DNA of 27,985 nucleotides. It comes from Flavobacterium sp. (GTDB lineage: Bacteria > Bacteroidota > Bacteroidia > Flavobacteriales > Flavobacteriaceae). Position 1 is the first letter of the stretch. Every line of letters begins with the position of its first letter. Shown piece after piece: positions 1 to 9,041 of this stretch. The stretch is taken from NCBI GenBank assembly GCA_030153045.1, contig JASLID010000016.1, positions 1 through 27,985 on the forward strand, given 5' to 3'. The notes under the pieces were generated by a model. The model was given only the letters and a program-made list of their open reading frames with translations, ran no database searches and was not told where the DNA came from. A program made the translations under genes and the position numbers.

Positions 1-26
1 TTTTTTAATCAAAATTTTGTCCATTG

Positions 27-3000
27 ATGATAACAAATCAGACTGAAAGATTGAATTTTGCCTCTACAAAAAATATCCCGAACTATCCAGATTTTCTAGA
101 TGTTCAGGTAAAATCTTTTCAAGATTTCTTCCAATTGGAAACCAAATCTGACGAAAGAGGCAACGAAGGGCTTTACAATACCTTCATGGAAAATTTTCCA
201 ATTACTGATACTCGTAATCAGTTCGTATTAGAATTCCTAGATTACTTTGTAGATCCACCTCGTTACACAATTCAAGAATGTATAGAGAGAGGTTTAACTT
301 ATAGCGTGCCGTTAAAAGCAAGATTAAAGCTATATTGTACTGACCCAGAACACGAAGATTTTGAAACCATAGTACAAGATGTATATCTTGGAACTATTCC
401 TTACATGACACCTAGCGGAACTTTCGTTATTAATGGTGCTGAGCGTGTAGTTGTTTCGCAATTACATAGATCACCAGGTGTTTTCTTTGGACAGTCATTC
501 CATGCTAATGGAACTAAATTATATTCTGCCCGTGTAATTCCTTTCAAAGGATCATGGATTGAATTTGCTACCGATATCAACAGCGTAATGTACGCGTATA
601 TCGATAGAAAGAAAAAATTACCTGTTACTACTTTGTTCCGTGCAATCGGTTTCCAAAGTGATAAAGATATTCTTGAAATTTTTGACCTTGCTGAAGAAAT
701 TAAAGTTTCTAAATCAGGACTTAAGAAATACATAGGAAGAAAATTAGCTGCACGTGTATTGAATACATGGCACGAAGATTTCGTAGATGAAGATACTGGT
801 GAAGTAGTTTCTATTGAAAGAAATGAAATCATCTTAGACCGTGATACGATTTTAGATAAAGATAATGTTGAAGAAATTGTAGAATCTAATGTAAAATCTA
901 TCTTGTTACACAAGGAAGATAACAACATTGCTGATTACTCAATCATCCACAATACATTACAAAAAGATCCAACAAACTCTGAAAAAGAAGCCGTTGAGCA
1001 CATCTACAGACAATTGCGTAATGCAGAACCGCCTGATGAAGAAACTGCTCGTGGTATTATAGATAAATTGTTCTTCTCTGACCAACGTTACAACTTAGGT
1101 GAAGTAGGTCGTTACAGAATGAACAAAAAACTTGGTTTAGATATCCCAATGGAAAAGCAAGTGCTTACCAAAGAAGATATCATTACCATTGTAAAATATT
1201 TGATCGAATTGATCAACTCTAAAGCTGAGATTGATGATATTGATCACTTATCAAACCGTCGTGTTAGAACTGTTGGTGAGCAATTATCTCAACAATTCGG
1301 CGTAGGTTTAGCGCGTATGGCGAGAACTATTCGTGAGAGAATGAACGTTAGAGATAACGAGGTGTTTACACCTATCGATTTGATTAATGCGAAAACATTA
1401 TCATCTGTAATCAACTCTTTCTTTGGAACAAACCAGTTATCTCAGTTCATGGATCAAACGAATCCATTAGCAGAGATTACGCACAAGCGTAGATTATCTG
1501 CCCTTGGACCAGGTGGTCTTTCTCGTGAAAGAGCTGGTTTCGAGGTGCGTGACGTTCACTATACGCACTACGGACGTTTATGTCCTATTGAAACTCCAGA
1601 GGGACCAAACATTGGTTTGATTTCATCTTTAGGAGTATATGCTAAAGTTAACGGAATGGGATTCATTGAGACTCCTTACCGTAAAGTAACTAATGGAGTA
1701 GTTGATTTAGATTCGACTCCAATTTACTTAAGTGCTGAAGAAGAAGAAGGTATGTTGATCGCTCAGGCAAACATTGAAATGGATGCTAACGGTAAAATTA
1801 CTGCTGATAACGTTATTGCTCGTCAAGAAGGTGATTTCCCAGTAATTGACCCAACTGCAGTACATTATACTGACGTTGCGCCAAATCAGATTGCTTCGAT
1901 TTCGGCTTCGTTAATTCCTTTCTTGGAACATGATGATGCGAATAGAGCCTTGATGGGATCAAACATGATGCGTCAAGCTGTTCCTTTATTACGTCCAGAA
2001 GCACCAATTGTTGGTACAGGTTTAGAGCGTCAAGTAGCTTCAGATTCTAGAGTATTGATTAATGCAGAAGGAAACGGAACTGTTGAATACGTAGATGCTA
2101 ATATGATTACCATCAAATATGAAAGAACTGATGCTGAAAGAGCGGTTAGTTTTGATTCTGATGAGAAATCATACAACTTGATTAAATTTAGAAAAACGAA
2201 TCAAAGTACGTCTATCAACTTAAAACCTATCGTAAGAAAAGGGGATAAAGTTAAATTAGGTCAAGTACTTTGTGAAGGATATGCAACGCAAAATGGAGAA
2301 TTAGCTTTAGGTAGAAACCTTAAAGTGGCCTTCATGCCTTGGAAGGGTTATAACTTCGAGGATGCGATTGTAATTTCTGAGAAAGTGGTTCGTGATGATA
2401 TTTTCACCTCTATCCACGTAGATGATTATTCATTGGAAGTTAGAGATACAAAATTAGGTAACGAAGAGTTAACTAATGATATTCCTAACGTTTCTGAAGA
2501 AGCTACAAAAGATTTAGATGAAAACGGTATGATTAGAATTGGAGCCGAAGTTAAACCTGGCGATATCCTAATCGGAAAAATTACACCAAAAGGAGAATCT
2601 GATCCAACTCCAGAAGAGAAATTGCTTCGCGCAATCTTCGGAGACAAAGCTGGTGATGTAAAAGATGCTTCATTAAAAGCGTCTCCATCATTACATGGTG
2701 TAGTTTTAGATAAAAAATTATTCGCAAGAGCGGTAAAAGATAAACGTAAACGTACACAAGACAAAGACGCTTTATCTGAGCTTGAAATGGATTTTGAAAC
2801 TAAATTTGTTGAATTAAAAGACAAATTAATTGAAAAATTATTCGTTATCGTTGATGGTAAAACATCACAAGGTGTAATGAATGATTTAGGAGAAGAAGTT
2901 TTACCAAAAGGTAAAAAATATTCTAAAAAAATGTTGCAGTCTGTAGAAGATTTTGCGCACTTGACTAAAGGTCAATGGGTTGCTGATGACGAGACTAATG

Positions 3001-3839
3001 CAATGGTAAATGACTTAATTCACAATTATAAAATTAAGTTAAACGATCTTCAAGGAGCGTTACGTAGAGAAAAATTCACGATTACTGTAGGTGATGAATT
3101 GCCAGCTGGAATCTTGAAATTAGCAAAAGTTTATATTGCTAAAAAACGTAAGCTTAAAGTAGGGGATAAAATGGCGGGTCGTCACGGTAACAAAGGTATT
3201 GTTGCTCGTATCGTTCGTCACGAAGATATGCCTTTCTTAGAAGATGGAACACCAGTTGATATCGTATTGAATCCACTTGGGGTACCTTCTCGTATGAACA
3301 TCGGTCAGATTTACGAAACTGTTCTAGGATGGGCTGGACAAAATTTAGGTAGAAAATTCGCTACTCCAATTTTTGACGGTGCCACTTTAGATCAAATTAA
3401 TGAATTAACTGATGAAGCTGGAATTCCACGTTTTGGTCATACTTATTTGTATGATGGTGGAACTGGAGAGCGTTTCCATCAACCAGCAACTGTGGGTGTA
3501 ATTTACATGCTTAAATTAGGACACATGGTTGATGATAAGATGCACGCACGTTCTATCGGACCGTACTCATTGATTACGCAACAACCATTGGGTGGTAAAG
3601 CTCAATTTGGAGGTCAGCGTTTTGGAGAGATGGAGGTTTGGGCACTTGAAGCTTATGGAGCATCAAGTACACTACGTGAAATCTTGACAGTTAAATCGGA
3701 TGACGTTATTGGTAGAGCTAAAACTTACGAAGCGATCGTTAAGGGTGAAACTATGCCAGAACCAGGATTGCCTGAATCGTTCAACGTGTTAATGCACGAA
3801 TTGAAAGGTCTAGGACTTGATATCAGATTAGAAGAATAA
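27..3839 (+). CDS. rpoB: RNA polymerase subunit beta
   Basis: Beta subunit of DNA-dependent RNA polymerase; with beta' it forms the catalytic cleft and carries the rifampicin pocket. The 1270-residue protein shows the flavobacterial N-terminus MITNQTERLNFAST. The rifampicin region spans about residues 466-500, with Q473, D476, H486 and S491 matching E. coli Q513, D516, H526 and S531, so the sensitive-type residues are intact. The block RLCPIETPEGPNIGLISSLG follows, and the C-terminus has the conserved GGKAQFGGQRFGEMEVWALE segment. The frame can be opened at TTG 24, but I choose ATG 27 because flavobacterial RpoB proteins begin MITNQ. Only 26 bp of upstream sequence is present, so the expected rplJL genes are outside the window. 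Recognition is certain; the exact start is slightly less so. Confidence 0.98.
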   Translation: MITNQTERLNFASTKNIPNYPDFLDVQVKSFQDFFQLETKSDERGNEGLYNTFMENFPITDTRNQFVLEFLDYFVDPPRYTIQECIERGLTYSVPLKARLKLYCTDPEHEDFETIVQDVYLGTIPYMTPSGTFVINGAERVVVSQLHRSPGVFFGQSFHANGTKLYSARVIPFKGSWIEFATDINSVMYAYIDRKKKLPVTTLFRAIGFQSDKDILEIFDLAEEIKVSKSGLKKYIGRKLAARVLNTWHEDFVDEDTGEVVSIERNEIILDRDTILDKDNVEEIVESNVKSILLHKEDNNIADYSIIHNTLQKDPTNSEKEAVEHIYRQLRNAEPPDEETARGIIDKLFFSDQRYNLGEVGRYRMNKKLGLDIPMEKQVLTKEDIITIVKYLIELINSKAEIDDIDHLSNRRVRTVGEQLSQQFGVGLARMARTIRERMNVRDNEVFTPIDLINAKTLSSVINSFFGTNQLSQFMDQTNPLAEITHKRRLSALGPGGLSRERAGFEVRDVHYTHYGRLCPIETPEGPNIGLISSLGVYAKVNGMGFIETPYRKVTNGVVDLDSTPIYLSAEEEEGMLIAQANIEMDANGKITADNVIARQEGDFPVIDPTAVHYTDVAPNQIASISASLIPFLEHDDANRALMGSNMMRQAVPLLRPEAPIVGTGLERQVASDSRVLINAEGNGTVEYVDANMITIKYERTDAERAVSFDSDEKSYNLIKFRKTNQSTSINLKPIVRKGDKVKLGQVLCEGYATQNGELALGRNLKVAFMPWKGYNFEDAIVISEKVVRDDIFTSIHVDDYSLEVRDTKLGNEELTNDIPNVSEEATKDLDENGMIRIGAEVKPGDILIGKITPKGESDPTPEEKLLRAIFGDKAGDVKDASLKASPSLHGVVLDKKLFARAVKDKRKRTQDKDALSELEMDFETKFVELKDKLIEKLFVIVDGKTSQGVMNDLGEEVLPKGKKYSKKMLQSVEDFAHLTKGQWVADDETNAMVNDLIHNYKIKLNDLQGALRREKFTITVGDELPAGILKLAKVYIAKKRKLKVGDKMAGRHGNKGIVARIVRHEDMPFLEDGTPVDIVLNPLGVPSRMNIGQIYETVLGWAGQNLGRKFATPIFDGATLDQINELTDEAGIPRFGHTYLYDGGTGERFHQPATVGVIYMLKLGHMVDDKMHARSIGPYSLITQQPLGGKAQFGGQRFGEMEVWALEAYGASSTLREILTVKSDDVIGRAKTYEAIVKGETMPEPGLPESFNVLMHELKGLGLDIRLEE

Positions 3840-3849
3840 AAAAGAATGC

Positions 3850-3886
3850 AAGTATTCAGTCTCGGATAAATCGGGACTGAATGCTT
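3850..3886 (+). terminator. Hairpin just downstream of rpoB (attenuator-like)
   Basis: A 15-bp stem (3850-3864 with 3872-3886, G-U pairs allowed) encloses a 7-base loop, 10 nt after the rpoB stop codon. The tail is A/T-rich but not a clean T run, so a partial terminator, a processing site or an mRNA 3' protector are all possible. It lies inside what should be a co-transcribed rpoB-rpoC unit, so full termination is unlikely. Confidence 0.5.
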
Positions 3887-4016
3887 ATTTATAATAAGTT
3901 TTTAAGGATTTATACCCGTAAACCGTTCCGATTTTTTATATAAATCCAACAGATTGTATAACTAGCACTTCATATTTTATTTGAAGTTTAGAGAAGTAAC
4001 CCGAGGTGGTGTTTTA

Positions 4017-4089
4017 AGTCGAAAGTTTGAAAGTCGAAAGTCCAAAGTCTCCGAGACTTTAAAAACTTTAAGACATTTGACTTTAGACT
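4017..4089. repeat. Large imperfect palindrome in rpoB-rpoC spacer
   Basis: The left arm (4017-4050) is built from repeated AAAGTC/AAAGT units. The right arm (4054-4089) is its approximate reverse complement. The centre is a perfect 7-bp stem, AAAGTCT/AGACTTT, around a CCG loop (4044-4060). Similar AAAGTC-type palindromes occur in flavobacterial intergenic DNA from memory, so this may be one copy of a dispersed repeat. It ends 46 bp before the rpoC start codon. The rest of the 3840-4135 spacer holds the hairpin at 3850-3886, a short stem ACTTCA/TGAAGT at 3967-3987 and no gene. Confidence 0.65.
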
Positions 4090-4135
4090 AAAACAAAAAT
4101 CAATTTTAATTGCAAATAAATCAATAGTAAAAACT

Positions 4136-7100
4136 ATGATGAATAATAGAAATAATAAAGATAAAAATACCGTTAAACGATTTGATAAGATTTCAATTGG
4201 TTTAGCATCTCCTGAGTCAATTTTGGCTGAATCAAGAGGAGAAGTTTTAAAACCAGAAACTATCAACTATAGAACTCACAAGCCAGAACGTGATGGTCTT
4301 TTCTGCGAAAGAATTTTCGGTCCAGTAAAAGATTTTGAATGTGCTTGTGGAAAATACAAAAGAATCCGTTATAAAGGAATCGTTTGTGACCGTTGCGGTG
4401 TAGAAGTTACTGAGAAAAAAGTACGTCGTGATAGAGTAGGACACATCAACCTTGTTGTGCCTATAGCTCACATTTGGTATTTCCGTTCATTACCAAATAA
4501 AATTGGTTATATTCTTGGATTGCCATCTAAGAAATTAGATATGATTATTTACTACGAGAGATACGTAGTAATTCAAGCTGGTATTGCACAAAATGCAGAA
4601 GGCGAATCATTAAAAAGATTAGATTTCTTAACAGAAGAAGAGTACCTAAATATTTTAGATACCCTTCCTATGGAAAACCAATATTTAGATGATCATGATC
4701 CAAACAAATTCATCGCTAAGATGGGTGCTGAGTGTATCATGGATTTATTGGCTCGTGTAGATTTAGATGCTTTGTCATACGAATTACGTCACGCTGCTAA
4801 CAATGAAACGTCTAAACAACGTAAAACTGAAGCATTAAAACGTCTTCAAGTAGTTGAATCTTTCCGTGAGTCTAACTTAAATCGTGAGAACCGTCCAGAA
4901 TGGATGATTCTTAAAGTGGTACCGGTTATCCCACCAGAATTGCGTCCTTTAGTGCCGCTTGATGGAGGTCGTTTCGCTACTTCAGATTTAAATGATTTAT
5001 ACAGAAGAGTAATCATCCGTAACAACCGTCTAAAAAGATTAATGGAGATCAAAGCTCCTGAGGTAATCTTAAGAAACGAAAAACGTATGTTACAAGAATC
5101 TGTAGATTCATTATTTGACAACACACGTAAAGCTTCTGCTGTAAAAACAGAATCTAACAGACCATTAAAATCACTTTCTGATTCGTTAAAAGGGAAACAA
5201 GGTCGTTTCCGTCAAAACTTATTAGGAAAACGTGTGGATTATTCTGCTCGTTCGGTAATCGTCGTTGGACCTGAATTAAAATTATTCGAATGTGGTATCC
5301 CAAAAGATATGGCAGCCGAATTATACAAACCTTTCGTTATCCGTAAATTGATAGAAAGAGGAATTGTAAAAACAGTAAAATCTGCGAAGAAAATAATTGA
5401 CAAAAAAGAGCCAGTAGTTTGGGATATCCTTGAAAATGTAATTAAAGGACATCCAGTATTACTAAACCGTGCTCCTACGTTACACAGATTAGGTATTCAA
5501 GCTTTCCAACCAAAATTAATTGAAGGAAAAGCAATCCAATTGCACCCATTAGTATGTACGGCATTTAATGCGGATTTTGATGGGGATCAGATGGCAGTTC
5601 ACTTGCCACTTGGACCAGAAGCAATTTTGGAAGCTCAATTGTTAATGTTGGCATCACACAATATCTTGAACCCTGCAAATGGTGCGCCTATTACGGTTCC
5701 ATCTCAGGACATGGTACTAGGTCTTTATTATATGACTAAAGAGCGTATTTCGACTCCTGAGCATAAAATTTTAGGCCAAGATTTAACTTTCTATTCTGCT
5801 GAAGAAGTAAATATTGCTTTAAATGAAGGTAGATTGGAATTGAATGCTCGTGTGAAAATTAGAGCTAAAGATTTCAATGAAGAAGGTGAATTAGTTAATA
5901 GAATTATCCAAACTACTGCAGGTAGAGTATTATTTAATGAAGTAGTACCTGAAGCAGCTGGTTATATTAATGAGGTTTTAACTAAGAAAAACTTACGTGA
6001 TATTATTGGACGAATCCTTGCAGTAACTGATGTTCCTACAACGGCAGGTTTCCTTGATAACATGAAAGATATGGGTTATAAATTCGCTTTCAAAGGTGGA
6101 TTGTCATTCTCATTAGGGGATATTAAAATTCCAGACCAAAAACAAGGTTTAATTGCTGATGCAAGAGAGCAAGTTGAAGGTATTTCTGCGAACTATAACA
6201 TGGGTCTTATTACCAATAACGAACGTTACAACCAAGTTATTGATATCTGGACTTCTGCCAATGCTCAATTAACAGAGTTAGCAATGAAAAACATTAGAGA
6301 AGACCAACAAGGTTTCAACTCGGTGTATATGATGCTTGATTCTGGTGCGAGGGGTTCTAAGGAACAGATTCGTCAGTTAACAGGTATGCGTGGTTTGATG
6401 GCTAAGCCTAAAAAATCGACTGCCGGTGGTGGTGAGATTATTGAAAACCCGATTCTTTCTAACTTTAAGGAAGGTCTTTCGATCCTTGAGTACTTTATTT
6501 CTACTCACGGTGCTCGTAAAGGTCTTGCGGATACGGCTCTTAAAACAGCAGATGCTGGTTACTTAACAAGAAGGTTACATGATGTTTCTCAAGACGTAAT
6601 CGTTAATATGGTTGATTGTGGTACACTTCGTGGTGTAGAAGTTTCAGCTCTTAAGAAAAACGAAGAAATCGTAGAAACGCTTGGAGAAAGAATTTTAGGA
6701 CGTGTTGCATTGCAAGATGTAATCAATCCTTTAACGAATGAAATATTAATTCACTCGGGACAACAAATTACGGAAGCTATTGTGAAGGACATCGATGCCT
6801 CTCCAGTAGAAAGAGTAGAAGTTCGTTCTCCACTTACATGTGAGGCAACTAAAGGAATCTGTGCTAAATGTTACGGACGTAACTTGGCAACAGGTAAAAT
6901 GACTCAAAAAGGTGAAGCGGTTGGTGTTATTGCAGCACAATCAATTGGTGAGCCAGGTACACAGTTAACACTTCGTACGTTCCACGTTGGAGGGGTTGCT
7001 GGAGGTATTTCTGAAGAGTCTAACATTGTTGCTAAATTCGGTGGTCGTTTAGAAATTGACGACTTGAAAACAGTAAAAGGTGAAGATGGTGAAGGTAATA

Positions 7101-8443
7101 TTGTTGATATTGTAATTTCTCGTTCTACGGAATTGAAATTAATCGACTCTAAAACTGATATTTTATTAAGTACACACAATATTCCTTACGGATCTAGTAT
7201 TTTCGTTACCGATGCGCAAACAGTTGCAAAAGGTGATGTAATTTGTAAATGGGATCCATATAATGGAGTTATTATTTCTGAGTTTACAGGTAAAGTAGCT
7301 TATGAAGATTTAGAACAAGGACAATCGTTCATGGTCGAAATCGATGAGCAAACTGGATTCCAGGAAAAAGTAATTTCTGAGGGAAGAAATAAAAAATTAA
7401 TCCCAACTTTATTAATCTACGGAAAAGATGGTGAACTAATTCGTTCATACAACTTACCAGTAGGAGCTCACTTAATGGTTAACGATGGTGAGAAAATTAA
7501 AGCTGGTAAGATTTTAGTAAAAATTCCACGTCGTTCATCAAAAACTGGGGATATTACAGGAGGTTTACCAAGAATTACCGAGTTGTTAGAAGCTCGTAAT
7601 CCTTCAAACCCAGCTGTAGTTTCTGAAATTGATGGAGTAGTAACTTTCGGAAAAATCAAAAGAGGTAACCGTGAGATTATTATCGAATCTAAATTTGGAG
7701 AAATTAAAAAGTATTTAGTTAAACTTTCTAACCAAATCTTAGTTCAAGAGAATGACTTCGTAAGAGCAGGAGTGCCATTGTCAGACGGTGCAATTACGCC
7801 AGACGATATTTTAAGAATTCAAGGTCCAGCTGCTGTTCAACAGTATTTGGTTAACGAAATTCAAGAAGTATACCGTTTACAAGGGGTAAAAATCAATGAC
7901 AAACACTTCGAGGTGGTTATTCGTCAAATGATGCGTAAAGTAAGAGTAGAAGATCCAGGAGATACTTTATTCTTAGAAGAGCAATTAATTCATACTAAAG
8001 ACTTTATCGTTGAAAATGATAAATTATACGGAATGAAAGTAGTTGAAGACTCAGGAGATTCTGAAAACTTGAAACCAGGTCAAATCATTTCTCCACGTGA
8101 ACTACGTGACGAAAACTCATTGTTGAAACGTACAGATAAAAATTTAGTAGTAGCTCGTGATGTTATTACAGCTACAGCAACTCCAGTATTACAAGGTATT
8201 ACTAGAGCATCGCTTCAAACTAAATCGTTTATCTCTGCAGCTTCTTTCCAAGAGACAACAAAAGTATTAAACGAAGCTGCTGTTGCAGGTAAAGTGGATT
8301 ACTTAGAAGGTCTTAAAGAAAATGTAATTGTTGGACATAGAATCCCTGCTGGTACAGGTATGAGAGACTATGATAATACAATTGTAGGTTCTAAAGAAGA
8401 ATACGATGAATTAATGATTACTAAAGAAGAATATAATTATTAA
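4136..8443 (+). CDS. rpoC: RNA polymerase subunit beta'
   Basis: Catalytic beta' subunit of RNA polymerase, 1435 residues. The N-terminal zinc site is C69, C71, C84 and C87. The Mg2+-binding catalytic motif NADFDGDQM has D480, D482 and D484. The second zinc site is C828, C902, C909 and C912. The trigger-loop/bridge region includes SIGEPGTQLTLRTFHVGG near residue 935. The N-terminus MMNNRNNKDKN fits flavobacterial RpoC; ATG 4136 and ATG 4139 are adjacent and either may be used. The 296-bp gap to rpoB is longer than the usual short gap and is rich in secondary structure. A strong terminator follows. No truncation or frameshift is visible. Confidence 0.98.
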   Translation: MMNNRNNKDKNTVKRFDKISIGLASPESILAESRGEVLKPETINYRTHKPERDGLFCERIFGPVKDFECACGKYKRIRYKGIVCDRCGVEVTEKKVRRDRVGHINLVVPIAHIWYFRSLPNKIGYILGLPSKKLDMIIYYERYVVIQAGIAQNAEGESLKRLDFLTEEEYLNILDTLPMENQYLDDHDPNKFIAKMGAECIMDLLARVDLDALSYELRHAANNETSKQRKTEALKRLQVVESFRESNLNRENRPEWMILKVVPVIPPELRPLVPLDGGRFATSDLNDLYRRVIIRNNRLKRLMEIKAPEVILRNEKRMLQESVDSLFDNTRKASAVKTESNRPLKSLSDSLKGKQGRFRQNLLGKRVDYSARSVIVVGPELKLFECGIPKDMAAELYKPFVIRKLIERGIVKTVKSAKKIIDKKEPVVWDILENVIKGHPVLLNRAPTLHRLGIQAFQPKLIEGKAIQLHPLVCTAFNADFDGDQMAVHLPLGPEAILEAQLLMLASHNILNPANGAPITVPSQDMVLGLYYMTKERISTPEHKILGQDLTFYSAEEVNIALNEGRLELNARVKIRAKDFNEEGELVNRIIQTTAGRVLFNEVVPEAAGYINEVLTKKNLRDIIGRILAVTDVPTTAGFLDNMKDMGYKFAFKGGLSFSLGDIKIPDQKQGLIADAREQVEGISANYNMGLITNNERYNQVIDIWTSANAQLTELAMKNIREDQQGFNSVYMMLDSGARGSKEQIRQLTGMRGLMAKPKKSTAGGGEIIENPILSNFKEGLSILEYFISTHGARKGLADTALKTADAGYLTRRLHDVSQDVIVNMVDCGTLRGVEVSALKKNEEIVETLGERILGRVALQDVINPLTNEILIHSGQQITEAIVKDIDASPVERVEVRSPLTCEATKGICAKCYGRNLATGKMTQKGEAVGVIAAQSIGEPGTQLTLRTFHVGGVAGGISEESNIVAKFGGRLEIDDLKTVKGEDGEGNIVDIVISRSTELKLIDSKTDILLSTHNIPYGSSIFVTDAQTVAKGDVICKWDPYNGVIISEFTGKVAYEDLEQGQSFMVEIDEQTGFQEKVISEGRNKKLIPTLLIYGKDGELIRSYNLPVGAHLMVNDGEKIKAGKILVKIPRRSSKTGDITGGLPRITELLEARNPSNPAVVSEIDGVVTFGKIKRGNREIIIESKFGEIKKYLVKLSNQILVQENDFVRAGVPLSDGAITPDDILRIQGPAAVQQYLVNEIQEVYRLQGVKINDKHFEVVIRQMMRKVRVEDPGDTLFLEEQLIHTKDFIVENDKLYGMKVVEDSGDSENLKPGQIISPRELRDENSLLKRTDKNLVVARDVITATATPVLQGITRASLQTKSFISAASFQETTKVLNEAAVAGKVDYLEGLKENVIVGHRIPAGTGMRDYDNTIVGSKEEYDELMITKEEYNY

Positions 8444-8465
8444 TAATTAATTTCTGACTATATTT

Positions 8466-8502
8466 AAAAATCCTAACAGTAATTTACTGTTAGGATTTTT
8501 TA
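8466..8502 (+). terminator. Rho-independent terminator of rpoBC
   Basis: A perfect inverted repeat AATCCTAACAGTA/TACTGTTAGGATT with a 3-base loop is flanked by A and T runs. It sits 22 bp after the rpoC stop codon. It closes the rpoBC unit and separates it from the DUF3467 gene. Confidence 0.92.
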
Positions 8503-8524
8503 TTAACTTTAATTTTTATAAATT

Positions 8525-8548
8525 GTCATCCTGAGCGTAGTCGAAGGA
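8525..8548. repeat. Dispersed flavobacterial intergenic motif
   Basis: The sequence contains TCATCCTGAGCGTAGTCGAA, a motif I recognise as recurring in intergenic regions of many Bacteroidota genomes. It lies between the rpoC terminator and the DUF3467 start, 24 bp before the ATG, and so would fall in the mRNA leader. Only one copy is seen in this window, so its repeat nature rests on recollection rather than on this sequence. Confidence 0.45.
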
Positions 8549-8572
8549 AGCTAATATTTTAAAACAAACAAT

Positions 8573-8884
8573 ATGAACGATAAAAATAATCCACAAGGGC
8601 AAATTAATATAGAACTTGATGAGCAAACGGCAGATGGGATTTACTCTAATCTAGCCATTATTAACCATTCAAATACAGAATTTGTATTAGATTTTGTAAA
8701 TATCATGCCAGGTGTACCTAAAGCAAAAGTTAAATCGAGAATCATTCTCACGCCACAACATGCTAAAAGATTGGTTAAAGCTTTAGCTGATAATATTCAT
8801 CGTTTTGAAAGCGCCAATGGAGAAATAAAAGAATCGGAACAACCGCCAATTCCATTGAATTTTGGAACAGCTGGACAAGCATAA
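8573..8884 (+). CDS. DUF3467 family protein
   Basis: A 103-residue soluble protein of the DUF3467 family, common in Bacteroidota and often encoded near rpoC; its function is not established. The recognisable core runs from about residue 18 to 80: exposure of a TADGIYSN start, the FVLDFVNIMPGVPKAKV segment, and the SRIILTPQHAKRLVKAL helix. The C-terminal tail is rich in E, P and G. There is no signal peptide or membrane segment. The ATG at 8573 is preceded by an A-rich leader without a clear ribosome-binding site, usual for this phylum. A strong terminator overlaps the stop codon. The last 48 codons reappear in a broken copy at 9969-10114. Confidence 0.88.
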   Translation: MNDKNNPQGQINIELDEQTADGIYSNLAIINHSNTEFVLDFVNIMPGVPKAKVKSRIILTPQHAKRLVKALADNIHRFESANGEIKESEQPPIPLNFGTAGQA

Positions 8885-8920
8885 AAAAATCCCATCAGTT
8901 AAGGCTGATGGGATTTTTTT
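8884..8920. terminator. Terminator of the DUF3467 gene
   Basis: The stem AAAAAATCCCATCAG (8884-8898) pairs with CTGATGGGATTTTTT (8905-8919) around a 6-base loop and ends in a T run. The A run on the left arm means it could also work for the convergent lipoprotein gene on the minus strand. The same AATCCCATC/GATGGGATT design recurs at 10115-10145. Confidence 0.92.
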
Positions 8921-8957
8921 ATTTAAGTTTTAAAGCGATTGTTTTCGAATATTGCCT

Positions 8958-9013
8958 CAAAGTCGGGAGACTTTGCGTAGCATTCCCGACTAACACTTCG
9001 TAGACGGGGGGGG
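8958..9013. repeat. Nested inverted repeats and G8 tract
   Basis: Two mutually exclusive stems share the same bases: CAAAGTC (8958-8964) with GACTTTG (8969-8975), and AGTCGGGA (8961-8968) with TCCCGACT (8984-8991). A run of eight G follows at 9006-9013. The patch is clearly more GC-rich than its surroundings and lies between the DUF3467 terminator and the lipoprotein gene. It may be a remnant of a dispersed element; no gene is seen in it. Confidence 0.6.
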
Positions 9014-9041
9014 CAGTCGCTAATCTTTCCTATTTTAGTTG

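Noticed and set aside
24..26. TTG as rpoB start
   Set aside because: The next codon is ATG and gives the N-terminus known for flavobacterial RpoB.
1426..1530. Rifampicin-resistance substitutions in rpoB
   Set aside because: Q473, D476, H486 and S491 are the sensitive-type residues; the other differences from E. coli look lineage-typical.
4017..4089. CRISPR-like array in the rpoB-rpoC spacer
   Set aside because: The AAAGTC units are short, irregular and arranged as a palindrome, without spacers of constant length.
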